Positions 54,636-62,972 of a DNA stretch of 64,000 bases are shown here, piece by piece. The translations under genes were made by a program, and so were the position numbers. The stretch spans positions 28,439-92,438 of the forward strand of contig JAZSNL010000027.1 of NCBI GenBank assembly GCA_045536365.1, written 5' to 3'. This DNA comes from JAZSNL01 sp045536365. Lineage in GTDB: Bacteria > Bacillota_I > Bacilli_A > ML615J-28 > CAG-313. The number at the start of each line of letters is the position of its first letter. Position 1 is the first letter of the stretch. The notes below the pieces were generated by a model. It had not been told where the DNA came from. It searched no databases and saw only the letters and a program-made list of their open reading frames with translations.

Positions 54636-57008
54636 TTATTTATATTCTTCCACAAATTTTTTAATTAAGCTAACATTTTCATAACGTTCTAATGTTCCAC
54701 CATTAGGTACTAATAATGTAGGTGCTTTTTTAATATTATATTGTCTTGTTAATTCAACTTGTTCTTCTGCATCAATAGGTGTATATTTAATACCTGCATC
54801 ATTTAATAATTTTTTCGCAATCTTACAATTAGGACAAGTTTTAGTAGTAAATAATAAAATTTCTTGTGCTTCTAAAACAGGTAATTGTTGTTCTTCATAA
54901 GTATTACAATCACATTGTTTATCTCTTAATTGAGATGTTTCAATATTATAAGTCTTACGATTTTTAAATTCTTCTGATTTACCATCATTCCAGTTTTGAA
55001 CAGGACGATAGTATCCAGTAATACGGCTATAAATTTCAGTCTTTTTACCACAGATAGGACATTTTGCAACTTCACCTTCAATATATCCATGGTTAGCACA
55101 TACTGAATATGTAGGTGACATTGTGTAATAAGGTAATTTATAGTTTTCCGCAATTGTTCTTACTAACTTAGCACAAGCTTGCCATGAAGGTAATCTTTGA
55201 CCTAAGAAAGCATGGAATACTGTACCTGATGTATATAATGTTTGTAAATTATCTTGAATATCTAATGCAGTAAAAATATCATCTGTATATCCTACTGGTA
55301 AATGAGAACTGTTTGTATAATATGGAGTCGCGTTAGGTCCTTGAGAAGCTGTAATAATCTTAGGATAACGTTTACGGTCATGTTTTGCAAGACGGAATGA
55401 AGTTGATTCAGCTGGAGTAGCTTCTAAATTATATAAATCACCATATAATTCTTGATAATCAGATAATTTTTCTCTCATATAATTTAAAGTCTTAATAGTA
55501 AAATCTAAAGATTCTTGATGAGATAAATCTTTACCAATCCATTTTGCATTTAAACAAGCTTCATTCATACCTACTAAACCAATAGTAGAGAAGTGATTAT
55601 TAAATGTTCCTAAATATCTCTTTGTATATGGATATAATCCTTCATTTAATAATTTAGTAATAACATTACGTTTAATCTTTAATGATCTTGCAGAAATATC
55701 CATTAACTTAGTTAAACGTGCGAAGAACTCTTCTTCATTTTCAGATAAATAAGCAATTCTTGGCATATTAATAGTAACAACACCTACTGAACCAGTGCTT
55801 TCACCACTACCAAAGAAACCACCAGATTTCTTTCTTAATTCTCTTAAGTCCAATCTTAAACGACAGCACATACTACGAACATCACTAGGTTCCATATCAC
55901 TATTAATATAATTTGAGAAATATGGAGTTCCATATTTTGCAGTCATTTCGAATAATAATTTATTATTTTCAGTTTCAGACCAATCAAAATCTTTAGTAAT
56001 AGAATAAGTAGGAATTGGATATTGGAATCCTCTACCATTCGCATCTCCTTCGATCATAATTTCAATAAATGCTTTATTAACCATAGCCATTTCTTCAACA
56101 CAATCTTTATATTTAAATGGCATTTCTTTACCACCAACGATTGCATTTAATTCAGCCATATCATTAGGAACTGTCCAGTCTAAAGTAATATTAGTAAATG
56201 GTGCTTGAGTACCCCATCTACTTGGTGTATTAACACCATAAATAAATGATTGGATACATTGTTTTACTTCTTTATATGTTAAATTATCAACTTTAACAAA
56301 AGGTGCTAGATAAGTATCAAATGATGAAAATGCTTGAGCGCCTGCCCATTCATTTTGCATAATACCTAAGAAGTTAGTCATTTGATTACATAAAGTAGAT
56401 AAATGTGATGCAGGTGAAGAAGTAATCTTACCAGGAACACCACCTAAACCTTCTTTGATTAATTGTTTTAAAGACCAACCAGCACAATAACCAGTTAACA
56501 TAGATAAATCATGAATATGAATATCAGCATTACGATGAGCTTCTTCAATTTCAGGATCATATACTTCTGATAACCAATAATTTGCAGTAAGAGCACCTGA
56601 GTTAGATAAAATTAAACCTCCTACTGAATATGTAACAGTAGAGTTTTCTTTAACACGCCAGTCCATAATATTTAAATAATTATTAATTGTATCTTTATAA
56701 TCAACGATAGTTTTCTTCATGTTACGCATTTTTTCATGTTGTCGACGATATAAAATATACGCTTTTGCAACGTCAGCATAACATGCTTGAATTAATACTA
56801 ATTCCACACTATCTTGAATATCTTCAACAGTAACAGATTCATCAACAACTTTTGATTGAATATCAGCTACTACTCTTAACGCAAGTAATTCAATTACGTC
56901 TTCAGTATATGCTTTATTTTCAGCATCAAACGCTCTTCTTATTGCATTTTCAATTTTTTTGATATCAAATTCTACTAAAGTATTATCTCTCTTTTTAACG
57001 TATAACAT
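54636..57008 (-). CDS. nrdD: Anaerobic ribonucleoside-triphosphate reductase with fused C-terminal glutaredoxin-like domain
   Basis: 790 residues. ATP-cone N-terminus (~1-95, LYVKKRDNTLVEFDIKKIE), NrdD core with the DIHIHDLS motif, VCANHGYIEG...CPIC zinc site (C637, C650, C653) and the glycyl-radical site R-I-T-G665-Y. After a short linker with CDCNTYEE, residues ~715-790 form a glutaredoxin/thioredoxin-like domain with C725-PN-C728 and cis-Pro KAPTL. NrdD usually ends after the glycyl radical. The fused domain may act as its own electron-donor module, with trxB directly downstream. Confidence 0.95.
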   Translation of the reverse strand: MLYVKKRDNTLVEFDIKKIENAIRRAFDAENKAYTEDVIELLALRVVADIQSKVVDESVTVEDIQDSVELVLIQACYADVAKAYILYRRQHEKMRNMKKTIVDYKDTINNYLNIMDWRVKENSTVTYSVGGLILSNSGALTANYWLSEVYDPEIEEAHRNADIHIHDLSMLTGYCAGWSLKQLIKEGLGGVPGKITSSPASHLSTLCNQMTNFLGIMQNEWAGAQAFSSFDTYLAPFVKVDNLTYKEVKQCIQSFIYGVNTPSRWGTQAPFTNITLDWTVPNDMAELNAIVGGKEMPFKYKDCVEEMAMVNKAFIEIMIEGDANGRGFQYPIPTYSITKDFDWSETENNKLLFEMTAKYGTPYFSNYINSDMEPSDVRSMCCRLRLDLRELRKKSGGFFGSGESTGSVGVVTINMPRIAYLSENEEEFFARLTKLMDISARSLKIKRNVITKLLNEGLYPYTKRYLGTFNNHFSTIGLVGMNEACLNAKWIGKDLSHQESLDFTIKTLNYMREKLSDYQELYGDLYNLEATPAESTSFRLAKHDRKRYPKIITASQGPNATPYYTNSSHLPVGYTDDIFTALDIQDNLQTLYTSGTVFHAFLGQRLPSWQACAKLVRTIAENYKLPYYTMSPTYSVCANHGYIEGEVAKCPICGKKTEIYSRITGYYRPVQNWNDGKSEEFKNRKTYNIETSQLRDKQCDCNTYEEQQLPVLEAQEILLFTTKTCPNCKIAKKLLNDAGIKYTPIDAEEQVELTRQYNIKKAPTLLVPNGGTLERYENVSLIKKFVEEYK

Positions 57009-57051
57009 GATTCTATCCTCTTTTCTTTTTATATTTTGTGTAGGTTATAAA

Positions 57052-57080
57052 ATTATATCAAAATCATATTTTGCTGTAAA
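57052..57080 (-). promoter_or_regulatory. sigma-A promoter of nrdD-trxB
   Basis: -35 TTTACA (57075-57080), 17-nt spacer, -10 TATAAT (57052-57057) on the minus strand. No clear NrdR box pair is visible. Confidence 0.75.
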
Positions 57081-57125
57081 GACATTAAATAAGAGAATTT
57101 TTGTCAATTTGAAAATTGTTTTTCA

Positions 57126-58154
57126 TTAATTTCCTATCTTTTTTAAATCAAAAATAAACTCTTCAACATACTCTTTTTTAGTATACCAAGATGTTACTAA
57201 TCTAATAATTACATAATCTTCATGTTTTTCCCAAACTTCAAAATTATATAGATTTTGAAGGCAATTTAAGGCCATAAAATCGATTTTTAAAAACACTTGA
57301 TTTGTTTGATTAGGGTAAACAATTTCATAATTATTTTCTAATAATAATTCTCTTAATAATTTAGCTGTCTCATTTGTATTTCTTGCCAATTCTAAATACA
57401 AATCATCTTCTAAAAATTTCTTAAACAAGATTGATAAAACAAATGTTTTAGATAACATAGCACCTTTATTCTTTAAGTGATATGAAAAATCTTTTTTTAT
57501 TTCATCATTTTTAATAATTAACATTTCACCATAAGGCATACCATTTTTAGTACCACCTAAATAAAATGCATCTGTATATTTAGTTATTAACTCTAATGTT
57601 AAATCATTACCATCACATGTCAACGCAACAGGTAATCTTGCTCCATCAAGGAATAATAATAAATTATACTTTTGACAAATATTATAAAGATTACTTAATT
57701 CTCCTAATGTATATATAGTTCCACTTTCAGTTGAATTAGATATATATACCACTTTAGGTTTAACCATATAATTTTCAGTATATAAATTCATTACTTTAAT
57801 TACATCTTCTGGATAAACTTTGCCATTCTTACCTTCAACAGGAATAATCTTTTTTCCTGCTCCTTCAACAGCACCTGTTTCATGAACATTAATATGCCCT
57901 TCATTATGAGATATAACTGCTTCATAATTTTGCAATACTTTAGATAATAATGTCATATTAGTTTGAGTACCACCACTAAATAAATATATATCAACATTAT
58001 GTTTTGTTTTATCTCTTACTAAATCTAATAACTCTTTAGTTATAGTATCACTACCATAACCAGTATATTGAACACCGTAATGTTTAGATAACTCTTCCAA
58101 AATAACTGGATTACCTACATCACTATAATCATTTCTAAAACTATATTTAATCAT
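57126..58154 (-). CDS. Threonine aldolase-like β-eliminating PLP enzyme
   Basis: 342 residues, fold-type I. FRNDYSDVGNPVILEELSKH at the start, EGAGKKIIPVEGKNGKVYPEDV, SNSTESGTIY, DGARLPVALTC (PLP ring Asp) and lysine in FYLGGTKNGMPYGEML are characteristic of low-specificity L-threonine aldolase/β-eliminating lyases. It probably cleaves threonine or a related β-hydroxy amino acid to glycine and acetaldehyde. GAGGAAAG RBS. It sits between recA and nrdD with its own spacing. Confidence 0.88.
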   Translation of the reverse strand: MIKYSFRNDYSDVGNPVILEELSKHYGVQYTGYGSDTITKELLDLVRDKTKHNVDIYLFSGGTQTNMTLLSKVLQNYEAVISHNEGHINVHETGAVEGAGKKIIPVEGKNGKVYPEDVIKVMNLYTENYMVKPKVVYISNSTESGTIYTLGELSNLYNICQKYNLLLFLDGARLPVALTCDGNDLTLELITKYTDAFYLGGTKNGMPYGEMLIIKNDEIKKDFSYHLKNKGAMLSKTFVLSILFKKFLEDDLYLELARNTNETAKLLRELLLENNYEIVYPNQTNQVFLKIDFMALNCLQNLYNFEVWEKHEDYVIIRLVTSWYTKKEYVEEFIFDLKKIGN

Positions 58155-58175
58155 ACTTTCCTCACTTTGGGTAAT

Positions 58176-58201
58176 AAAACCATTGCATCCGCAATGGTTT
58201 T
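58176..58201 (-). terminator. recA-proximal terminator
   Basis: AAAACCATTGC/GCAATGGTTTT perfect stem with T-rich flank on the minus strand. It lies about 10 nt downstream of the recA stop codon. Confidence 0.8.
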
Positions 58202-58209
58202 ATATTTAA

Positions 58210-59244
58210 TTATTCTGCTATTTTTTCACGAACTTGTGTTTCAATTTCTTTTGCTAATTCAGGATTATTTTTCAATAATTCCTTAACATTTTCTCTACCT
58301 TGGCCTAACTTCTCACCTTTATATGAGAACCAAGCTCCACTCTTATCAACAATATCATAATTTACAGCCATATCTAATAATTCACCTTCGCGTGAAATAC
58401 CTTTACCATAAATTAAATCAACTTCTGCAGTTTTAAATGGAGGAGCAACTTTATTCTTAACTACTTTAACTCTTGTAATATTACCAACAGCTTCAGTACC
58501 TTGTTTAATTTGATCAACTCTTCTAATATCTAAACGGATAGTTGCGTAGAACTTTAATGCTCTACCACCAGAAGTAGTCTCAGGAGAACCAAACATTACA
58601 CCAACTTTTTCTCTAATTTGGTTAATAAAAATCGCAACAGTTTTTGTTTTATTAATAATACCAGCTAATTTTCTCATTGCTTGAGACATTAATCTAGCTT
58701 GTAAACCAATAAAACTACTTCCCATATCTCCTTCTATTTCAGCCTTAGGAACTAACGCTGCAACAGAGTCAATAACAATAATATCAATTGCATTAGTTCT
58801 TACTAACGCTTCAACAATTTCTAATGCTTGTTCACCATCATCAGGTTGTGAAACAATTAAGTTTTCAGTATCAACACCAAGAGCCGCTGCATATACAGGA
58901 TCTAATGCATGTTCAGCATCAATAAACGCTGCATAACCACCTTGCTTTTGAGCTTCTGCAATAGCATGTAATGCAAAAGTAGTTTTACCACTTGATTCAG
59001 GTCCATAAATTTCAATAATTCTTCCTTTAGGATAACCACCTACACCTAAAGCAACATCTAATGCGATAGAACCAGTCGGAATAACATCAACCTTTTCTTG
59101 AGCCTTATCACCAAGACGCATTACTGAACCTTTACCATAAGATTTTTCTATACTCTTAAAAGCATCCTCTAAAGCCTTTTCCTTAGCAGGATCTTTTTGA
59201 TTATCAATATCAATTTTCATTTGTTTAGCTTTACTTTCAGCCAT
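58210..59244 (-). CDS. recA: Recombinase A
   Basis: 344 residues. Walker A GPESSGKTT (81-89), IIVIDSVAALVPKAEIEGDMG, NQIREKVGVMFGSPETTSGGRALKFYA and the C-terminal winged region are all standard. Central to homologous recombination and the SOS response. AAAGGAG RBS. It follows pgsA with 12 nt spacing, the usual pgsA-recA order in Bacillota. Confidence 0.98.
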   Translation of the reverse strand: MAESKAKQMKIDIDNQKDPAKEKALEDAFKSIEKSYGKGSVMRLGDKAQEKVDVIPTGSIALDVALGVGGYPKGRIIEIYGPESSGKTTFALHAIAEAQKQGGYAAFIDAEHALDPVYAAALGVDTENLIVSQPDDGEQALEIVEALVRTNAIDIIVIDSVAALVPKAEIEGDMGSSFIGLQARLMSQAMRKLAGIINKTKTVAIFINQIREKVGVMFGSPETTSGGRALKFYATIRLDIRRVDQIKQGTEAVGNITRVKVVKNKVAPPFKTAEVDLIYGKGISREGELLDMAVNYDIVDKSGAWFSYKGEKLGQGRENVKELLKNNPELAKEIETQVREKIAE

Positions 59245-59256
59245 ACTTATTCTCCT

Positions 59257-59922
59257 TTATCGTTTCTTTTTATTAGGTTTAGTATCTAATAAGATTTCTT
59301 TGTTTTTAATTAAATAATCTGCTCCACTAAAGATACTAACAAGCAACATAATATATATTAGAATTTGAACAAATATCTTATATCCCAAACGATTACTTAA
59401 AACATTAAAAGTTCCATCATCTAATCTAACTACAGCACATCCTAGTAACATAATGATGATAGTAAACATTTGAATAACTGTTTTTAATTTACCATGCCAT
59501 ACCGCAGGAAGAACTTTTCCTTTGCCAGCAGCTACTAATCTTAAAGCTGTTACTAAAAATTCTCTTGTTAATAATATAGCGATCATCCACCATTCTATTA
59601 AAACGGCTGATTCCCCTGATTTAATAGTATAATATTTATTTTGATCCATTAAAATTAATAATACTGTAAATACTAATAATTTATCAGCAACAGGATCTAA
59701 AAACTTTCCGAAATCAGTTACCATATTATTTCTTCTTGCAATTTGTCCATCAAAATAATCAGTTAAAGATGCAATAATAAAAATAATTAAAATAATGAAA
59801 TTTGCAAGAGAAAGAGATGGATATAATACCCATTGATTTCTTAATGGTTCAAAACCATATACTAACATAATAACAGGTACTAATAATATTCTCAAAATTG
59901 TTAACTTATTAGGTAAATTCAT
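59257..59922 (-). CDS. pgsA: CDP-diacylglycerol-glycerol-3-phosphate 3-phosphatidyltransferase
   Basis: 221 residues, four or more membrane helices. The CDP-alcohol phosphatidyltransferase motif D-G-x2-A-R-x8-G-x3-D-x3-D is complete (DYFDGQIARR...DFGKFLDPVADK). Slightly longer than most PgsA (~185) because of a loop at GESAVLIEWW and the C-terminal tail. It makes phosphatidylglycerophosphate, the precursor of anionic phospholipids. Confidence 0.93.
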   Translation of the reverse strand: MNLPNKLTILRILLVPVIMLVYGFEPLRNQWVLYPSLSLANFIILIIFIIASLTDYFDGQIARRNNMVTDFGKFLDPVADKLLVFTVLLILMDQNKYYTIKSGESAVLIEWWMIAILLTREFLVTALRLVAAGKGKVLPAVWHGKLKTVIQMFTIIIMLLGCAVVRLDDGTFNVLSNRLGYKIFVQILIYIMLLVSIFSGADYLIKNKEILLDTKPNKKKR

Positions 59923-60008
59923 AATGAAGCCCTCTTTTTTCTATTCTAATCTTTCTATATATATTATACCATATTATTATTCTTTTTTCAACAAGAATAG
60001 AATAAAAA

Positions 60009-60034
60009 AAATACCTTCAAAATTGAAGGTATTT
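60009..60034 (-). terminator. Terminator after the gpr group
   Basis: AAATACCTTCAA/TTGAAGGTATTT perfect stem plus T-run on the minus strand. It overlaps the stop codon of the gene at 60033. Confidence 0.85.
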
Positions 60035-60290
60035 ATTCTAAACTATTCAATATTTTTCCCAATATTTTTTCAATCGTTTCATCTATTTTTCGTGCAATCT
60101 TATTTGATAAATTCTCTTCTAATACATGATTTGAAGAATTATAATCATTATCTGGATTAACAATTTCTTGTTCAAATTCATTTTTATTATTTTCAAAAAT
60201 ATTACTATCACTTATTGTATATGAATTACCTATTTTTATTCCCATTAAAAAAACAAATAAGAAGATAACAATTACTAATATCTTTTTCAT
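60033..60290 (-). CDS. Small exported or membrane-anchored protein downstream of gpr
   Basis: 85 residues. An N-terminal hydrophobic segment (KKILVIVIFLFVFLMGIKIG) acts as signal or anchor, followed by an acidic Asn-rich linker and an amphipathic C-terminal helix (LSNKIARKIDETIEKILGKILNSL). No family recognised. Eight nt after the next gene and in one group with gpr, where other spore formers often carry spoIIP. AGGAGG RBS. Confidence 0.6.
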   Translation of the reverse strand: MKKILVIVIFLFVFLMGIKIGNSYTISDSNIFENNKNEFEQEIVNPDNDYNSSNHVLEENLSNKIARKIDETIEKILGKILNSLE

Positions 60291-60298
60291 ATATCCTC

Positions 60299-60553
60299 CT
60301 AATATTTTAGTATTTTTTCTAAATGATCAATATCAATAAAAAAAACAAAATAGATTATATATTTATATATTAATCTTTCCTTTTTAAACTTTTCATTCTT
60401 AACATCAGTATCAGTTAATTCATAAAATGTCATAATCTCTTCTTCTTGATTAATTATCTTTAAATCATCAAAATGATTAATTAAATTAATACAAAAAGAC
60501 AAAATAAATAAAAATAAACAAACATATAATCCATAATCAATTAAACTTTTCAT
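60299..60553 (-). CDS. Small membrane protein between gpr and the 85-residue gene
   Basis: 84 residues. One membrane helix (DYGLYVCLFLFILSFCINLI) then an acidic region (INQEEEIMTFYELTDTDVKN) and a second hydrophobic, Phe-rich stretch (YKYIIYFVFFIDIDHL). No family recognised and weak RBS. Eight nt after the gpr stop codon, so probably expressed with it during sporulation. Confidence 0.55.
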   Translation of the reverse strand: MKSLIDYGLYVCLFLFILSFCINLINHFDDLKIINQEEEIMTFYELTDTDVKNEKFKKERLIYKYIIYFVFFIDIDHLEKILKY

Positions 60554-60561
60554 AATATATC

Positions 60562-61587
60562 TTATTCAGACATCGTTTTTAATATACCATCATGCAATGC
60601 AATATTTAATCCACCAGCAATAATTTTTGATAAATCCTCAACATCCGCATCAATTTCTTTAGGAGTAACCATTAAATTATATCCCGAAGGAGTTAATATA
60701 TCTTGAATCAAACTTCTTTTTTCTTCTTCGGTCAATTTACCAAATTGACCAAACAATTCTTCATCTACAACCCTATTAGTAGGAATATCTAAATCAATTT
60801 GATGATGAACAACAAGTTTATCACTAGGTTTATTGCTGCTACTAACCTGATTCAAATACTTTAAAACATAATCAATAACACAACTACTAATCGTAACTGC
60901 ATCAACAATAGTAGGCACTCCTACTGCAATAACAGGGATACCAACCGTTTTTTCACTCAATTCCTTTCTTTTATTACCAACACCAGATCCAGGACTTATT
61001 CCTGTATCAGTTATTTGAATTGTTTTATTAACTCTTTCAATTGAATTAGTTGCAAGAGCATCAACAACAATTAGAAAATCAAAAGATATATTTTCAATAA
61101 CAGATTTAATTACTTCAAAAGTCTCTAATCCCGTTGTCCCCATAACTCCTGGAGACATCGCTGCAACATTACTAAAGCCTTCACTAATATTATTCATATC
61201 AAATAAATGTTTAGTTACAATAACATTATCCATTACGTATGGGCCTAGCGAATCAGGTGTAACATTAATATTACCAAGACCTACTAAAAGACATTTTTTA
61301 TTTTTTAAACCTTTTTCTATTAATAATTCATTAATAACCTTAGATAAACATTTTTCAACATTTTCACATATTTTACTATCATGAAAATCAACATCTTTTA
61401 AATCAATAGTATAATAAGTACCTGCTTGTTTATTAATATTACTACTATCTAAAACATAATGTTTAATTACATTTAAATCATCAACAATAAAATTAGATGT
61501 TTGTACACCTTCAATTTCATTATTTTGACTTAAAACTTCATCATAAGCTAAATCTGTTCTGACTTGCCATTTCATTAAATTATTCAT
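60562..61587 (-). CDS. gpr: Germination protease GPR (spore SASP endopeptidase)
   Basis: 341 residues, the A25 family length. VRTDLAYDE at the start resembles the autoprocessing site of the Bacillus zymogen. LLVGLGNINVTPDSLGPYVM, MSPGVMGTTGLETFEVIK, VVDALATNSIERVN and TDTGISPGSGVGNKRKELS are the diagnostic GPR blocks. It degrades small acid-soluble proteins on germination. Usually expressed from a forespore sigma-G promoter, not identified here. AGAGGTGATGAA precedes ATG 61587. Confidence 0.95.
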   Translation of the reverse strand: MNNLMKWQVRTDLAYDEVLSQNNEIEGVQTSNFIVDDLNVIKHYVLDSSNINKQAGTYYTIDLKDVDFHDSKICENVEKCLSKVINELLIEKGLKNKKCLLVGLGNINVTPDSLGPYVMDNVIVTKHLFDMNNISEGFSNVAAMSPGVMGTTGLETFEVIKSVIENISFDFLIVVDALATNSIERVNKTIQITDTGISPGSGVGNKRKELSEKTVGIPVIAVGVPTIVDAVTISSCVIDYVLKYLNQVSSSNKPSDKLVVHHQIDLDIPTNRVVDEELFGQFGKLTEEEKRSLIQDILTPSGYNLMVTPKEIDADVEDLSKIIAGGLNIALHDGILKTMSE

Positions 61588-61691
61588 TTCATCACCTCTA
61601 AGTTATTTTTTACCATTTTAAAAAGTTTATTCACTTTTTACTTTATAACTTTAATCTTTTTTGATATAATTTCATAAAAGGAGTTGATGAA

Positions 61692-62648
61692 ATGGCAGAT
61701 GAATTAATTTATTTATTTACTGGTACTTCCGAAATATTTATTAAAAACCGTATTGATCGTATTATCCAAAGTTATAGTAAATACAAAATTGCTATTTCAA
61801 AATACGATATGGAAACAACATCACTTAGTCATGTCTTAAGTGATGCAATAACAATACCATTATTAGAAGATTATAAAATTATTATTCTAAGACACCCTAA
61901 ATTTCTAACAACAAATAAATTAGAAAATACTCCTGAAGTAAAAGCTTTTATCAAATATCTTAAAAAACCAGTTGAAACTACTATTTTAATGATAGACGCA
62001 ACAAATGTTAATATTCAAAATAATGATATTTATAAAGCTCTTAAAAACTTCGCTATGATTATTAACTATTCAGACAGCGAAGAAATCGAAGTGCGAGGTT
62101 GGGTTGTTCGTACCCTCGCAACACATAACATCGAAATTAAAGATGATGCATTAGTATTATTTATGGAATACTTAAATGATGATCAAGTAAGAATGGGTAC
62201 AGAATTAAACAAGCTAATCTCATATCTAGGTGAAGGTGGAGTTGTTACTGTTGAAGTAATTAAAGAGATGATTTCAAGAGATCATTCTAAACAAGTATTT
62301 GCTCTTGTAAATGCTATAATAGCACAAGATAATGAACTAATTAACAATTTATATCAAGACCTAAGTTCTAACACAAAAGATATTACTAGTATTATTACTA
62401 TTGTAACTAACACATTTAAAGAACTATTCTCAACATTATCTTTATTACATGCCGGATATACACAATCTGATATTGCTAAATTCTATGGTATTAGTAATAA
62501 CTATGCTTATTATAAAGTTAAAGATGCAAAAACATTTAAACTTACTGATCTAGAAAAACAAGTAACTAGATTAGCTGAATTAGACTATTTAATTAAAAGT
62601 GGTCAAATTGATAAAGGATTAGGGTTTGAATTATTTTTAATAAAATAA
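61692..62648 (+). CDS. holA: DNA polymerase III δ subunit
   Basis: 318 residues, the clamp-loader δ subunit. Start with ELIYLFTGTSEIFIKNRID, AAA+-like first two domains without a Walker A, helical third domain ending KSGQIDKGLGFELFLIK, all typical of Bacillota YqeN/HolA. AAGGAG RBS; -10 TATAAT at 61665. Divergent from gpr and convergent with rpsT, a neighbourhood conserved in Bacillota. Confidence 0.92.
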   Translation: MADELIYLFTGTSEIFIKNRIDRIIQSYSKYKIAISKYDMETTSLSHVLSDAITIPLLEDYKIIILRHPKFLTTNKLENTPEVKAFIKYLKKPVETTILMIDATNVNIQNNDIYKALKNFAMIINYSDSEEIEVRGWVVRTLATHNIEIKDDALVLFMEYLNDDQVRMGTELNKLISYLGEGGVVTVEVIKEMISRDHSKQVFALVNAIIAQDNELINNLYQDLSSNTKDITSIITIVTNTFKELFSTLSLLHAGYTQSDIAKFYGISNNYAYYKVKDAKTFKLTDLEKQVTRLAELDYLIKSGQIDKGLGFELFLIK

Positions 62649-62675
62649 AAAAAACAGGTATTAACCTGTTTTTTT
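62648..62675. terminator. Bidirectional terminator between holA and rpsT
   Basis: AAAAACAGGT(TA)/ACCTGTTTTTT hairpin with T-run on plus and A-run on the other side. Confidence 0.85.
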
Positions 62676-62676
62676 A

Positions 62677-62940
62677 TTATTTCATTGCGTTTAATTGTTT
62701 TGCAAGACGAGATTTTTGACGTGCAACGTAATTTTTATGATGAAGTCCTTTAGTGATAGCTTTATCTAATTTCTTGCATGCAAATCTATAAGCTTGTTCA
62801 GCTTTTGCTTTATCGCCTTCTAATACAGCTTTTTCAAATGCTTTTACAGCTGTTTTTAATGAAGAGTTAAAAGAAGCATTCATCAATCTTTTTTTATTAT
62901 TAGTAATGTCTCGCTTTTTTTGTTGTTTAATATTTGCCAT
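62677..62940 (-). CDS. rpsT: 30S ribosomal protein S20
   Basis: 87 residues, Lys/Ala-rich helical protein: MANIKQQKKRDITNNKKRL at the start and GLHHKNYVARQKSRLAKQL near the end are the S20 signatures. Binds 16S rRNA in the 30S subunit. GGAGG RBS. It is next to holA and comEC, as is common in low-GC Gram-positives. Confidence 0.97.
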   Translation of the reverse strand: MANIKQQKKRDITNNKKRLMNASFNSSLKTAVKAFEKAVLEGDKAKAEQAYRFACKKLDKAITKGLHHKNYVARQKSRLAKQLNAMK

Positions 62941-62972
62941 TATTTTAACCTCCGAGATTTTTAACGTATTAA

